The notes: generated by a model not told the origin, from the letters alone. A DNA stretch of 51,747 bases from an uncultured Eubacterium sp. (GCA_947089855.1 CAMUML010000031.1:1-51747), one strand, 5' to 3'. Counted from the first letter of the stretch, positions 36,470 through 45,964 are shown. A program made the numbers and translations.

Positions 36470-36672
36470 AATAGCGTTAGCCCCTCCTGTTAGGCCTTTC
36501 AGATGTTGTACATCCGTAGTGCATTACACCATTGTAAAAATTTGGAAATATTACGGCGGATATTATATCACATTTTGCACAAGAAAGAAATATATTTGTT
36601 ATAATTTGACATTTTTTAGGTACAATTGGTTTGATTTTCATGACTAAACTAAAATTTGCAAGGAAACATGCC

Positions 36673-36701
36673 TTGTTTTTTTTTTCTTTTTATGATATGA
36701 T
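36673..36701 (+). promoter_or_regulatory. Promoter of the HD-GYP-like gene
   Basis: TTGTTT (36673-36678), 17 bp, TATGAT (36696-36701) on the plus strand, about 48 bp before the ATG. Confidence 0.55.
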
Positions 36702-36749
36702 AAGAAAAATGTGAACACGTCGAAACGATTATAGCTTAGGAGGGGTATT

Positions 36750-37931
36750 ATGCTATTTATAGAATCGCAGGATATTAAGCCGGGCATGAGGCTTGCGAAA
36801 CCGGTATATAACAGGCATGGTGTATTGCTGTTTGACCGAAATACAAAATTAACAACGCAAAATATTATAAACCTGACAAATTTCGGGTTGATCGGTATTT
36901 TTATACTGGAACCAGCAGAACCGCTCCCGCCAATTACAAAAGAAGAAATTGAGTTTGAACAGCTCCAGACCTTTTATATGTTCCGCCTGCGGGACAATCT
37001 GGTCAATATTAGCAAAGGAAAAATGCCGGAAGACCTGCCCGCCCTTGTAAAAGACGTCGTACAGCACTTTGGTACCTTAAACCACAAAGTACACTTTACA
37101 CAGACTATCCGCAGCAATACAGACTTTGTCTACAAGCATTCCGTCGGCGTATCCATTATATCCGCCATGATCGGGCATGCTATGGGCCTGCGCGAAAGCA
37201 CCCTGCTTTCTGTTGTAACCGCTGCATTTTTATATGATTTTGGATATTTGTATGTACCTGCCGATATTATGAAAAAAGGGGAAGATATTACCGACATCGA
37301 AAATACCACGATCTCCAAATACCGTGAAAAAGCGTTTGCGCTGCTGCACCCGGATACCAACCCTTATAATATCCCGCCGGATGCAATGGCTATGGTTACA
37401 CAGATGCTTCAGGCAGGCAAATCCACAGACAGCGGGGCAGAAAACCGCAGCAAATGGCTGACAGGGACGAGCATCCTGTCCGTTGCCGACAAATTTGACC
37501 GTATGACCGCCATGAGCTTAAGCCGCAAGCCAAAATCAGAAGTATCCGCTATGCGCTATTTAATCGACCACCCGGATATTTATCCGCAAAATGTCGTGTC
37601 AGCCCTTGCAAAAAGTATCCACCTGATGCCGGTCGGATGCTGCGTAGACCTTTCAAACGGCGATAAAGGGCTTGTACTGGAAACAAACGATGGCGATTTT
37701 AACCATCCTGTTGTATTAAGCTTTTCCTTAAACCAGGTATTCGATTTAAGCGACCCGAAAGTACGTGAAAAAGTGCATATTGCAGATGTAATGCATACAA
37801 TGGACAACCGGATCAAAATCGATGAACATACCCTAAAACAATTTTCCAGCGATGAAAACAGTTCCAAAATGATACAGACATACCAGTTTAAAAAGCTCCA
37901 AAAAGAGCAAAAACTGCGGAAACAGGCATAA
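36750..37931 (+). CDS. Degenerate HD-GYP domain protein
   Basis: Cytoplasmic protein of 393 residues. It has the N-terminal segment seen before many clostridial HD-GYP domains (KPGMRLAKPVYNRHGVLLFDR) and the helical order of HD-GYP, with a first histidine at H130 in YKHSVGVSIISAMIGHAMGL. Where the family has HDIGK, this protein has LYDFGYLYVP (Y162 D163): the HD histidine is replaced by tyrosine, and no GYP triad is seen. It probably cannot cleave cyclic di-GMP and may bind a ligand or partner instead. AGGAGG precedes the ATG. A bidirectional terminator follows. Confidence 0.8.
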   Translation: MLFIESQDIKPGMRLAKPVYNRHGVLLFDRNTKLTTQNIINLTNFGLIGIFILEPAEPLPPITKEEIEFEQLQTFYMFRLRDNLVNISKGKMPEDLPALVKDVVQHFGTLNHKVHFTQTIRSNTDFVYKHSVGVSIISAMIGHAMGLRESTLLSVVTAAFLYDFGYLYVPADIMKKGEDITDIENTTISKYREKAFALLHPDTNPYNIPPDAMAMVTQMLQAGKSTDSGAENRSKWLTGTSILSVADKFDRMTAMSLSRKPKSEVSAMRYLIDHPDIYPQNVVSALAKSIHLMPVGCCVDLSNGDKGLVLETNDGDFNHPVVLSFSLNQVFDLSDPKVREKVHIADVMHTMDNRIKIDEHTLKQFSSDENSSKMIQTYQFKKLQKEQKLRKQA

Positions 37932-37940
37932 ACGGCAAAA

Positions 37941-37971
37941 AACCAAGGCCAGCCCCTATGCGGCCTTGGTT
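37941..37971. terminator. Bidirectional terminator between the HD-GYP gene and carB
   Basis: AACCAAGGCC and GGCCTTGGTT form a perfect 10-bp stem with TTTTC on the plus strand and TTTTTTGCC on the minus strand; it ends both convergent transcripts. Confidence 0.85.
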
Positions 37972-37989
37972 TTCTATATTGCCTGTTCC

Positions 37990-40900
37990 TTATTTTTTAT
38001 CTGCATCTTTGATCTTTGCTATATCTACCATTGTCATCTCATCATGTGCCGTTTCCAAGCTGAGGGCGAGCGCCTTTGCCGTATCCATTGCCGTAATACA
38101 GTTTACCCCAGTCTCTATCGCCACACGGCGGATCACAAAGCCGTCCCTTGCTTTATCCCGTCCCTGTGTCGGTGTATCGATTACAAGGTCGATTTTATGC
38201 CCCAGCAAAAGGTCCATGATCGTCGGCGGTTCCTGGTGGATATTTTTGACGCGCAGCGCAGGCACGCCGTGTTCCTGCAGGTACTTGGCCGTACTGCGGG
38301 TCGCATAGATCTTATACCCAAGCGCTTCAAACCGCCTGGCTACTTCTACGGCTTCCGGTTTATCTGCATCTTTTACGGTAATGATCATCTGCTTATGCTT
38401 TGGCAGGACCACCCCTGCGCCGATAAACGCCTTATACAAAGCCTCCTCAAACGTCTTCGCAATCCCAAGGCACTCCCCGGTAGATTTCATTTCCGGCCCC
38501 AGGCTAATTTCCGCACCACGTATTTTTTCAAAGGAGAAGACTGGCATCTTGATCGCATAATAGCCCGCATTTGGCTGAAGCCCAGGCTCATACCCCAATT
38601 CTTTGATTTTTTTGCCAATAATAACCTCTGTAGCCAGATCCACGATCGGAATCCCGGTCACTTTGCTGATATATGGGACTGTCCTGGACGAACGCGGGTT
38701 TACCTCGATTACATATACATCTTCTCCTACTGCGATAAACTGGATATTGATCAGCCCTTTGACATGCAGCGCCTTTGCCAGCCGCCTGGAATACTCTGCA
38801 ATCTTATCACGTACTACACTGCTGATCGTTGGCGCTGGATATACCGAGATCGAATCGCCGGAATGTACGCCTGTCCGTTCAATATGTTCCATAATCCCAG
38901 GGATTAAAATATCGGTGCCGTCGCATACCGCATCCACTTCCAATTCTTTGCCCATTAGGTATTTATCCACTAGAATCGGGTGCTCCTGCGAATACCGGTT
39001 AATGATTGCCATAAATTCTTCGATCTCCCCATCGGAATAGGCAATCTGCATCCCCTGCCCGCCAAGCACATAGGACGGGCGCACCAGGACCGGATAGCCT
39101 AGCTTTCCAGCCACTTCCTTTGCTTCCTGTGCCGTAAAGACAGTACCGCCTGCCGCACGCGGGATTTTAGTCTCCTGCAAAATCCGGTCAAACAGCTCCC
39201 GGTCTTCGGCAGCATCTACATCTTCGGCAGCGGTCCCCAAAATCGGGACGCCCATCTGCATTAGGCTCTGTGTCAGCTTAATGGCCGTCTGGCCGCCAAA
39301 CTGTACTACCGCACCGTCCGGTTTTTCGATATTGACGATATTTTCCACATCTTCCGGCGTCAATGGTTCAAAATACAGCTTATCTGCAATATCAAAATCC
39401 GTGCTGACTGTCTCCGGATTATTATTGACAATAATCGTCTCATAGCCCGCTTTGGAAAATGCCCAGGTCGCATGCACCGAACAGTAGTCAAACTCAATCC
39501 CCTGGCCAATCCGGATTGGGCCGGAACCAAGCACCAGCACTTTTTTGCGGCCGTCCGTACACTGTGCTTCGTCTTCGCTGCCAAATACCGAATAGTAATA
39601 AGGCGTTGCCGCCTCAAATTCCGCTGCACAGGTATCTACCATCTTAAAGGCTGCCGTAACCCCGTTTGCGTAGCGCATACTGCGGATTTCCTGCTCGCTT
39701 TTCCCGGATAGCCGCGCAATGACGCAATCCGGAAATTCAATGCGCTTGGCCTCCTTTAGCAGCGCTACGGTCAGCTCTTCTTTTTGCAGGCGCTGCTCCA
39801 TTTCCACCAGGATTGCAATCTTATCGATAAACCATTCATCAACCATTGTAATATCATGGATAGTTTTATAATTGATCCCTTTCCGGATAGCCTCTGCGAT
39901 CAGGTAGATACGCTGGTCGTCCACCGTTTTCATACGTTTTAACAGCTCTTTTTCCGACAAATCCGAAAAATCATAAGACAGCAGGCTGTCCACATGCTGT
40001 TCCAAGGAACGCAGCGCCTTCATCAGAGCACCCTCAAAATTATCGCAGATGCTCATCACTTCGCCAGTCGCTTTCATCTGTGTCGTCAGCGTCCGTTTTG
40101 CCGTAATAAATTTGTCAAACGGCAGCCTTGGCAGCTTGACCACGCAGTAATCCAACATTGGTTCAAAACTTGCATAAGTTTTATGGGTAATGGCGTTTTT
40201 AATCTCATCCAACGTATAGCCGACCGCAATCTTAGCCGCAACTTTGGCAATCGGATACCCCGTCGCTTTAGAAGCCAGGGCCGAAGACCGGCTCACCCGG
40301 GGATTGACTTCAATCACACAGTATTCAAACGAATCCGGCTTTAGGGCATACTGTACATTACAGCCCCCGGTTATCTGCAGTTCAGAAATAATATTCAATG
40401 CAGAAGTACGCAGCATCTGATATTCCTTATCGCCCAGCGTCTGCGAAGGCGCAACAACAATGGAATCCCCGGTATGGACGCCGACCGGGTCGATATTTTC
40501 CATATTGCAGACCGTAATGCAGTTGCCGGCCGCATCCCTCATCACTTCGTACTCGATTTCTTTCCAGCCGGCAATGCAGCGTTCCACCAGCACTTGCCCT
40601 ACGCGCGACAGGCGCAGGCCATTTTTTAATATATCAACCAGTTCCTGCTCGTTATGCGCGATGCCGCCGCCGCTGCCGCCCAGCGTATAGGCCGGGCGCA
40701 ATACGACCGGGTATCCAATCGTATTTGTAAAATCAATGCCGCTGCGGACATCTTCCACAACCAGCGACGGTGCAACCGGTTCCCCGATTTTTTCCATTGT
40801 TTCCTTAAAAGCAAGCCTGTCTTCTGCCTTTCGTATGGTCTGTGCCGTCGTTCCAATCAATTTTACGCCGTTTTCCTCCAAAAAACCGGACTCGGCCAGC

Positions 40901-41202
40901 TCCATACCAAGGTTTAACCCCGCCTGCCCGCCAAGCGTCGGCAGGACACTGTCTGGTTTTTCCTTTAAAATAATCTTTTTTAATACGTCCACAGTCAGCG
41001 GCTCAATATAAACCTCATCCGCAATGTTTTTATCGGTCATGATCGTAGCCGGGTTGGAATTGACCAGGCATACTTCCAGCCCTTCTTCCTTTAGGGAACG
41101 GCACGCCTGCGTCCCGGCATAGTCAAATTCCGCTGCCTGCCCAATGACAATCGGACCGGAACCGATTACTAATACTTTTTTAATATCTGTTTTTAATGAC
41201 AT
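37990..41202 (-). CDS. carB: Carbamoyl-phosphate synthase large subunit
   Basis: A 1070-residue synthetase of standard length with two ATP-grasp halves, each opening with an ATP-binding GSGPI(V/R)IGQ motif: VLVIGSGPIVIGQAAEFDYAG near residue 11 and VLVLGSGPIRIGQGIEFDYC near 555. It uses ammonia from CarA to make carbamoyl phosphate for pyrimidine and arginine synthesis. The C-terminal MGS-like allosteric domain is present (about 930-1070). The gene overlaps carA by 10 bp, with its ribosome binding site inside the end of carA. Confidence 0.97.
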   Translation of the reverse strand: MSLKTDIKKVLVIGSGPIVIGQAAEFDYAGTQACRSLKEEGLEVCLVNSNPATIMTDKNIADEVYIEPLTVDVLKKIILKEKPDSVLPTLGGQAGLNLGMELAESGFLEENGVKLIGTTAQTIRKAEDRLAFKETMEKIGEPVAPSLVVEDVRSGIDFTNTIGYPVVLRPAYTLGGSGGGIAHNEQELVDILKNGLRLSRVGQVLVERCIAGWKEIEYEVMRDAAGNCITVCNMENIDPVGVHTGDSIVVAPSQTLGDKEYQMLRTSALNIISELQITGGCNVQYALKPDSFEYCVIEVNPRVSRSSALASKATGYPIAKVAAKIAVGYTLDEIKNAITHKTYASFEPMLDYCVVKLPRLPFDKFITAKRTLTTQMKATGEVMSICDNFEGALMKALRSLEQHVDSLLSYDFSDLSEKELLKRMKTVDDQRIYLIAEAIRKGINYKTIHDITMVDEWFIDKIAILVEMEQRLQKEELTVALLKEAKRIEFPDCVIARLSGKSEQEIRSMRYANGVTAAFKMVDTCAAEFEAATPYYYSVFGSEDEAQCTDGRKKVLVLGSGPIRIGQGIEFDYCSVHATWAFSKAGYETIIVNNNPETVSTDFDIADKLYFEPLTPEDVENIVNIEKPDGAVVQFGGQTAIKLTQSLMQMGVPILGTAAEDVDAAEDRELFDRILQETKIPRAAGGTVFTAQEAKEVAGKLGYPVLVRPSYVLGGQGMQIAYSDGEIEEFMAIINRYSQEHPILVDKYLMGKELEVDAVCDGTDILIPGIMEHIERTGVHSGDSISVYPAPTISSVVRDKIAEYSRRLAKALHVKGLINIQFIAVGEDVYVIEVNPRSSRTVPYISKVTGIPIVDLATEVIIGKKIKELGYEPGLQPNAGYYAIKMPVFSFEKIRGAEISLGPEMKSTGECLGIAKTFEEALYKAFIGAGVVLPKHKQMIITVKDADKPEAVEVARRFEALGYKIYATRSTAKYLQEHGVPALRVKNIHQEPPTIMDLLLGHKIDLVIDTPTQGRDKARDGFVIRRVAIETGVNCITAMDTAKALALSLETAHDEMTMVDIAKIKDADKK

Positions 41203-42275
41203 GCCCTTTCCCCTCCCATCATAGCAATAAACTTGTCAAATAAATACGCACTGTCTTGCGGGCCTGGGCACGCTTCTGGATGGAACTGTACGGTAAAGAT
41301 TGGTTTATCCGTGTACTTCAGCCCTTCGTTTGTCCCATCGTTAACATTGATAAACGCCGGAACTGCAATGGATGCATCCAGTTTGTCCGTGTCAACGACA
41401 TACCCGTGGTTTTGCGAAGAAATATAAACCCTGCCCGTCTCCAGGTCTTTAACCGGATGGTTGCCGCCGCGGTGCCCATATTTCAATTTATGCGTATCCG
41501 CCCCTGCTGCAAGCGCCATCAGCTGATGCCCAAGGCAAATGGCAAACATCGGGACATTGGAACGATACAATTTTTTCAGCTCCTCAATAATCCCCGTACA
41601 GCTTTTCGGGTCGCCCGGACCGTTGGACAGCATAATCCCATCCGGCGCCCCGGCCAAAACCTCCTCTGCCGGCGTACCTGCCGGATAAACCGTTACCTGG
41701 CAGCCGCGTTCGTGCAGCGACCTTGCAATATTGTCCTTTGCGCCAAGATCCAATAGCGCCACATGTAAGCCTTTCCCTTCCAGCACCTTTTTTTCTTTTA
41801 TCGTAGTCCGCCCGACTACATCCCCTACCCGGTATGCCTTTAATTTTGGTATAACCTCTTCCATATTATAATGCTCATTTGTCGTAATCATACCATTCAT
41901 CGTGCCTGATTCGCGCAGCAGCTTCGTCAATGCACGGGTATCTATGCCTGCGATTCCCGGGATGTCATGTTTTTCCAAAAATGCCTGGATCGAACTTTCA
42001 CAGCGGAAGTTGCTTGGCATCCGTGACAGCTCCCGTACAATGTAGCCGTCTACCCAAGGGATACGGGACTCCATATCGTCAAAACAAATCCCATAATTCC
42101 CAATCAGCGGGTAAGTCATAACAACCGCCTGCCCGGCATAAGAAGGGTCCGTCAACACTTCCAGATAGCCGGTCATGGATGTATTAAACACAATTTCGCT
42201 GATGGCTTCCCTTGTAGAACCGATGTTTGTCCCTTCAAATATACGCCCGTTTTCAAGTATCAGAAAAGCTTTCAT
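41193..42275 (-). CDS. carA: Carbamoyl-phosphate synthase small (glutaminase) subunit
   Basis: Glutamine amidotransferase subunit of 360 residues. The catalytic triad is C247 (FAICLGHQLM), H332 and E334 (QFHPEACPGP). The N-terminal CPSase domain contains SEIVFNTSMTGYLEVLTDPSY. It is cotranscribed with carB. The leader holds a U-tailed hairpin between the promoter and the ATG. Confidence 0.97.
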   Translation of the reverse strand: MKAFLILENGRIFEGTNIGSTREAISEIVFNTSMTGYLEVLTDPSYAGQAVVMTYPLIGNYGICFDDMESRIPWVDGYIVRELSRMPSNFRCESSIQAFLEKHDIPGIAGIDTRALTKLLRESGTMNGMITTNEHYNMEEVIPKLKAYRVGDVVGRTTIKEKKVLEGKGLHVALLDLGAKDNIARSLHERGCQVTVYPAGTPAEEVLAGAPDGIMLSNGPGDPKSCTGIIEELKKLYRSNVPMFAICLGHQLMALAAGADTHKLKYGHRGGNHPVKDLETGRVYISSQNHGYVVDTDKLDASIAVPAFINVNDGTNEGLKYTDKPIFTVQFHPEACPGPQDSAYLFDKFIAMMGGERACH

Positions 42276-42312
42276 ATTATTATATCCTTTCTATCCTTTC
42301 TTCGCGGCAAAA

Positions 42313-42334
42313 AAAAAAGAGAATTCTCTTTTTT
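42313..42334 (-). promoter_or_regulatory. U-tailed palindrome in the carA leader (possible attenuator)
   Basis: A perfect 22-bp palindrome centred on GAATTC, flanked by six A and six or more T, lies between the carA promoter and its start codon and is followed by ten T in all on the minus strand. Read in the leader RNA it resembles an intrinsic terminator. Confidence 0.5.
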
Positions 42335-42363
42335 GACGTCCTGTTTGGTATTAAATTGTAAAG

Positions 42364-42392
42364 AGTGTATCATATTGGGATGGATTTTTCAA
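42364..42392 (-). promoter_or_regulatory. Sigma-A promoter of carAB
   Basis: TTGAAA (42387-42392), 17 bp, TACACT (42364-42369) on the minus strand, about 90 bp before the carA start. Confidence 0.75.
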
Positions 42393-42424
42393 CCTTTTTG
42401 CATGGGAAACTGCGCAAATAAAAT

Positions 42425-42452
42425 GGCCATCCCCCTTTGTCCGGAGACAGCC
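42425..42452 (-). terminator. Terminator of the second chemoreceptor gene
   Basis: A 10-bp stem (42425-42434 with 42443-42452, with G-T pairs) is followed by ATTTTATTT on the minus strand, just after the chemoreceptor stop. Confidence 0.65.
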
Positions 42453-42462
42453 TATCCTATCC

Positions 42463-43830
42463 TTAAATCGCTTTGAATTTTGCAATCTCATTTTTCAGGT
42501 CATTGGAAACCTCATCATTTGCCGCCGTACAGTTGGAAATTTCATCCATATTCGCCGACAGCCCGTACATAATACCAGACAATGCATCGACCCTGGTATT
42601 TTCTTCCATTACAGAGTTGGTAATCTGCTCAATCCGTTCACTGGCATGTTCCGACGCGTGGGTCAGCTCTTCTGATTTATGCTGGAAATCATTCATCATA
42701 TCTTCCATTGTATCTGCATCTTTTAAATATTCGATGGAAGAATCCACAAAACTTCCATAATCTTTTAAAATATCGGTTGATACATAATTCAGCAGCTTTA
42801 CTGCTGACTCTGACAGGCTGCTGACCGCTGAAATCACCACATTGCTGATTTCCTGGATGCGGTTTGCCGTATTACGGCTATTGTCCGCCAGCACACGGAT
42901 CTCATCTGCAACGACTGCAAAACCCTTTCCAGCCTCCCCGGCCCTAGCTGCTTCTATAGACGCATTCAACGCAAGCAGGTTCGTCTGGCTTGTAATATCT
43001 AAAATATCTTCGGTCAGATTTTGGATGGCATTTACACTTTTACTGCTTTCCACAGAACTGCGCAGGTCTTCTTCCAGCGATTCCGTAATGCGTTCAGACT
43101 CACGCTTGCTGTTATCGGCCAGCAGGCGGACTTCATCTGCCCGCTTTTTCATTTCCGTTGCATAATCCATGCCAGACAAAGAAGACTCGGAGATATTGCT
43201 GCCAATTTCTTTTAAGGAGTGCATATCTTCCATGATAGAAGAAAGCGTATCTGCTACCGACTGCATTTCACGGCAAAGCTGCTCGGTTTCTTTCGATACT
43301 TCTTCTGCGCTTTGTGTAGAATCGGATACTTTTGATACAATATTGCGTGAAGAATCGTCCAGGGATGCAGAATGCACCTGGATAGCCTTCATTGTTTCCT
43401 GCAGTTTGTCCATAAACAGGTTGATCCCGTAAATCAGACTACCGATTTCGTCCTGTTTGTTGGTCTGAATCCGTTCTCCTAAGTCGCCGCAGTTATTTTC
43501 CAGGTTGTCAATTAGGTTATTTAGCTGCTTTTCTGCATCTTTGACCGGTTTCACAACTGCAAGATATGTAATGATAATTGTGAATATAAACATAATAACC
43601 AGCAAGGTACTTACAACGCCGATCTTCGTTAATGTGGATGAAATATTTTGAGAAGAATTTTTTGCAAACTGCACTATTTCATCCGGAAGTATGCCATTGG
43701 AATCAGCAATTTGCATGAGAGCACTTCTTGTCGCCCGCATCTGCATGATGGATGCCAGGTTAACAAAAAACGTCATCAAAAAAATGATTACCAGGGGCAG
43801 CATGATTTTGAATGAGACGTGTTTTTTCAT
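42463..43830 (-). CDS. Methyl-accepting chemotaxis protein with a small sensor domain
   Basis: Chemoreceptor of 455 residues. Two membrane spans (about 8-29 and 71-95) enclose only about 40 extracellular residues, so it probably senses a signal within the membrane, through a partner, or in the cytoplasm. HAMP follows ([21 protein letters not shown]), and the signalling tip is [33 protein letters not shown]. The inner ATG ([12 protein letters not shown]) is chosen: it has AGAGG upstream and gives a proper N-terminal anchor. It is alone upstream of carA behind its own terminator. Confidence 0.9.
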   Translation of the reverse strand: MKKHVSFKIMLPLVIIFLMTFFVNLASIMQMRATRSALMQIADSNGILPDEIVQFAKNSSQNISSTLTKIGVVSTLLVIMFIFTIIITYLAVVKPVKDAEKQLNNLIDNLENNCGDLGERIQTNKQDEIGSLIYGINLFMDKLQETMKAIQVHSASLDDSSRNIVSKVSDSTQSAEEVSKETEQLCREMQSVADTLSSIMEDMHSLKEIGSNISESSLSGMDYATEMKKRADEVRLLADNSKRESERITESLEEDLRSSVESSKSVNAIQNLTEDILDITSQTNLLALNASIEAARAGEAGKGFAVVADEIRVLADNSRNTANRIQEISNVVISAVSSLSESAVKLLNYVSTDILKDYGSFVDSSIEYLKDADTMEDMMNDFQHKSEELTHASEHASERIEQITNSVMEENTRVDALSGIMYGLSANMDEISNCTAANDEVSNDLKNEIAKFKAI

Positions 43831-43930
43831 TTTACGATTACCTCTTTTCTTTTTTTCTTTGATTATACAATAGACGCTGGAAAAAAGCAATTGAGTGGAG
43901 GGTGTCATCTTGTTTTCTGTCAAGTACAAG

Positions 43931-44177
43931 GTTACTATTCACGGCCTGGGGGCCGCTCATAGTAACCATTCGGGGCGATATTGGAAGTTTGCTTCGCAAA
44001 ACCGCCCCTCACTCCTGAATCATGTTCTCACAGAATGCGCTCGTGAATCAATGTCATTTACTTAAGCCATCTGGCCCTTGATCAGTATTAGAAAACACCA
44101 GATAATTCAAGGCTTTGTATAGCTGAATTTCAGCCGGAAAGAGCCTAAGTTAATGACATTGCTCGTGAATAGTAATC
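43931..44177 (+). repeat. Family-1 double-hairpin repeat, copy C, split by a family-3 insertion
   Basis: Starts GTTACTATTCACGGCC and ends CGTGAATAGTAATC, giving inverted ends. Hairpin 1 (43931-43966) and hairpin 2 (GGGGCG...CGCCCC, about 43972-44008) are intact. The 113-bp family-3 element and its 9-bp duplication interrupt the right end; without them the unit is about 125 bp. Confidence 0.8.
44049..44161. repeat. Family-3 element, copy a (113 bp, complete)
   Basis: Ends CAATGTCATTTACTTAAG and CCTAAGTTAATGACATTG are imperfect 18-bp inverted repeats. The direct repeat CTCGTGAAT at 44040-44048 and 44162-44170 is a 9-bp target duplication. It lies inside a family-1 element. Confidence 0.85.
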
Positions 44178-44216
44178 GTGGGAATAATGCCAGACATACG
44201 AGCACCAAAAAGGCTC

Positions 44217-44245
44217 TTGCAATCGAACCTAAGATATGCTATATT
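44217..44245 (+). promoter_or_regulatory. Sigma-A promoter of a small RNA
   Basis: TTGCAA (44217-44222), exactly 17 bp, TATATT (44240-44245), reading into a structured non-coding segment. Confidence 0.65.
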
Positions 44246-44251
44246 ATAAAC

Positions 44252-44345
44252 ACAAGCAAAAAAGCAACCGCCCACAAGGGGGGTTGACCGATAATGAGAT
44301 AGCAATGCCACCCGATACCTGTCAAAGTACAAGGGTGGCTTTTGC
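44252..44345 (+). ncRNA. Putative small structured RNA, type I antitoxin-like
   Basis: From the promoter just upstream an RNA of about 95 nt would carry hairpin CAACCGCCC/GGGGGGTTG (44265-44286) and end at terminator GCCACCC/GGGTGGC plus TTTT (44307-44343). The first hairpin is also a terminator on the minus strand (six T), so a convergent minus-strand transcript would overlap its 3' end. This convergent layout recalls type I toxin-antitoxin loci (bsrG/SR4-like), but only a possible remnant of the toxin frame (LLTFVFTFCK and stop) is seen on the minus strand at about 44354-44386. Confidence 0.4.
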
Positions 44346-44396
44346 TATGTATGACTACTTACAAAACGTAAACACGAATGTAAGCAATGCCAGATG

Positions 44397-44465
44397 CAAA
44401 GCCTTGAATTATCAGGTGTTTTCTAATACTGATCAAGGGCCAGATGGCTTACGTAAATGACATTG
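44397..44465. repeat. Family-3 element, copy b (partial, inverted)
   Basis: AAAGCCTTGAATTATC to AAATGACATTG matches the left part of copy a in the opposite orientation, with about four differences. The other end is lost. Copies a and b form an inverted pair flanking the small RNA locus; 43831-44559 contains these repeats and no protein gene. Confidence 0.75.
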
Positions 44466-44559
44466 ATTCACGCATCAAAACATAAATGGCGCTGTGCAGC
44501 ACTTGCAAGCCACTATGTTTCATGGTAAAATAGGCACAAAAAGAAGCGGAGCGTATGGT

Positions 44560-45627
44560 ATGCCAGAACAGAAAATTTATGTGGAACTGGAAAAACAGCC
44601 AAAAGGCAAAGGAAACCGTGAATATAAGTCACGGCTATTCAGTTTTATCTTTGGACGGGAAGAAAACAAACGTTGGACGCTTTCCCTTTATAATGCTATC
44701 CACGGTACATCCTATGATGACTTGTCCAGTATCACTATAAACACCATTGAAGACGTGGTTTACATGGGCATGAAAAATGACCTCTCCATCCTTGTATCAG
44801 AAACGGTAAGCCTTTACAGGTCTATGGAACTGTATGAGCAGCAGAGTTCCTTTAACCCGAATATGCCTGTCCGTGCGTTCATGTATGCCGGAAAGCTCTA
44901 TGATAAATTCATCCATTCGGCAAGGCTGAACCGGTACGGCAGAAAGCTCCTGCCGCTCCCACTTCCAAAACTCGTTATTTTTTACAATGGGAAAGATGAA
45001 AAAGAAGATGAAACCGTACTGTCGCTCAACGACGCATTCAAAGAGGAAATCCGTCAGAATGTCATGCTCAAATATGGTAAAAACAGCAGGGAACTGGATG
45101 ACACGGAAGTACCTGCAGAGGTGGAGCGGATTTTTCAGGAAGCTAGCCCTGATATAGAAGTAAGGGTCCGGATGGTCAACATCAACTATGGGCATAGCAG
45201 GAAAATACTTTCTGCGTGCAGGCCGCTTAGGGAATATGCATGGTTTGTGGCAGAGGCCAGAAAGAACCTGGCAGCCAGTAACGCAAATAATTCGCCTACG
45301 GGAATCGGAGATGCGATCGATAAAGCGATCGATGAAATGCCAGAGGATTTTGAGATTAAAAAAATTATAACAGCTAACAGGGCGGAGGTGAAGGATATGT
45401 GCCTGACAGAATATAATGAAACGGAAACTATGGAGATGCTGCGCCAGGAGGCAAAACAAGAGGGACTACAAGAAGGATTACAAGAAGGATTACAAGAGGG
45501 CTGGAAGAAAGCAATGCTGCTCAATATCAAAAATTTAATGGACAGCACAGGGTGGACAGCAGAAAAAGTCATGGATTTACTAAAAATCCCTCTGGACCAA
45601 CGCACTGGTTTTCATACAGAACTCTAA
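44560..45627 (+). CDS. Rpn-like PD-(D/E)XK nuclease/transposase-family protein
   Basis: A 355-residue protein of the recombination-promoting nuclease (Rpn/transposase_31-like) group. The nuclease core lies at about residues 20-110: SRLFSFIFGREENKRWTLSLYNAIHGTSY, then the aspartate in MKNDLSILV and the E-x-Q in MELYEQQSSFNPNMP, as in PD-(D/E)XK enzymes. The C-terminus has the family's QEGLQEGLQEGLQEG-type repeats. The inner ATG (MPEQKIYVELEKQ) has GGAG eight bases upstream and is preferred over the GTG at 44494. Members are thought to nick DNA during recA-independent recombination; the true role is unsettled. It lies among three repeat families. Confidence 0.8.
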   Translation: MPEQKIYVELEKQPKGKGNREYKSRLFSFIFGREENKRWTLSLYNAIHGTSYDDLSSITINTIEDVVYMGMKNDLSILVSETVSLYRSMELYEQQSSFNPNMPVRAFMYAGKLYDKFIHSARLNRYGRKLLPLPLPKLVIFYNGKDEKEDETVLSLNDAFKEEIRQNVMLKYGKNSRELDDTEVPAEVERIFQEASPDIEVRVRMVNINYGHSRKILSACRPLREYAWFVAEARKNLAASNANNSPTGIGDAIDKAIDEMPEDFEIKKIITANRAEVKDMCLTEYNETETMEMLRQEAKQEGLQEGLQEGLQEGWKKAMLLNIKNLMDSTGWTAEKVMDLLKIPLDQRTGFHTEL

Positions 45628-45782
45628 AAAAATATAGGAAATGGATCTTCCATATAGTCCGGAAAACCCCAAAAATAATCTTAGTACTATAATGCAAATA
45701 CAAATTTTGAAAAAATAACGCTTGCTACTACTTCAACAACAATGAAATCATCGATAAAAGTTACAAAGCTACCAAACACTAA

Positions 45783-45930
45783 GGAACTGTCAGAAAATAA
45801 CTTGTGCAGATGACGCAGGATAAATTTTCATATGCAAGGCGGAGGAATGAAGCGTAATGCACGTACGCTGATTGACGACAACGCAGCATATGGAAATTTA
45901 GACAAGTCAAATGCACAAGTTATTTTTTCC
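45783..45930. repeat. Family-2 MITE-like element, copy 2
   Basis: A 148-bp element with ends GGAACTGTCAGAAAATAACT and the complementary right end, flanked by TAA (45780-45782 and 45931-45933). Reverse-complemented, its interior matches copy 1. The gap 45628-46177 holds this element and a terminator and no gene. Confidence 0.85.
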
Positions 45931-45964
45931 TAACCATCCACACATATAAAAAGGCGCCAATAAA

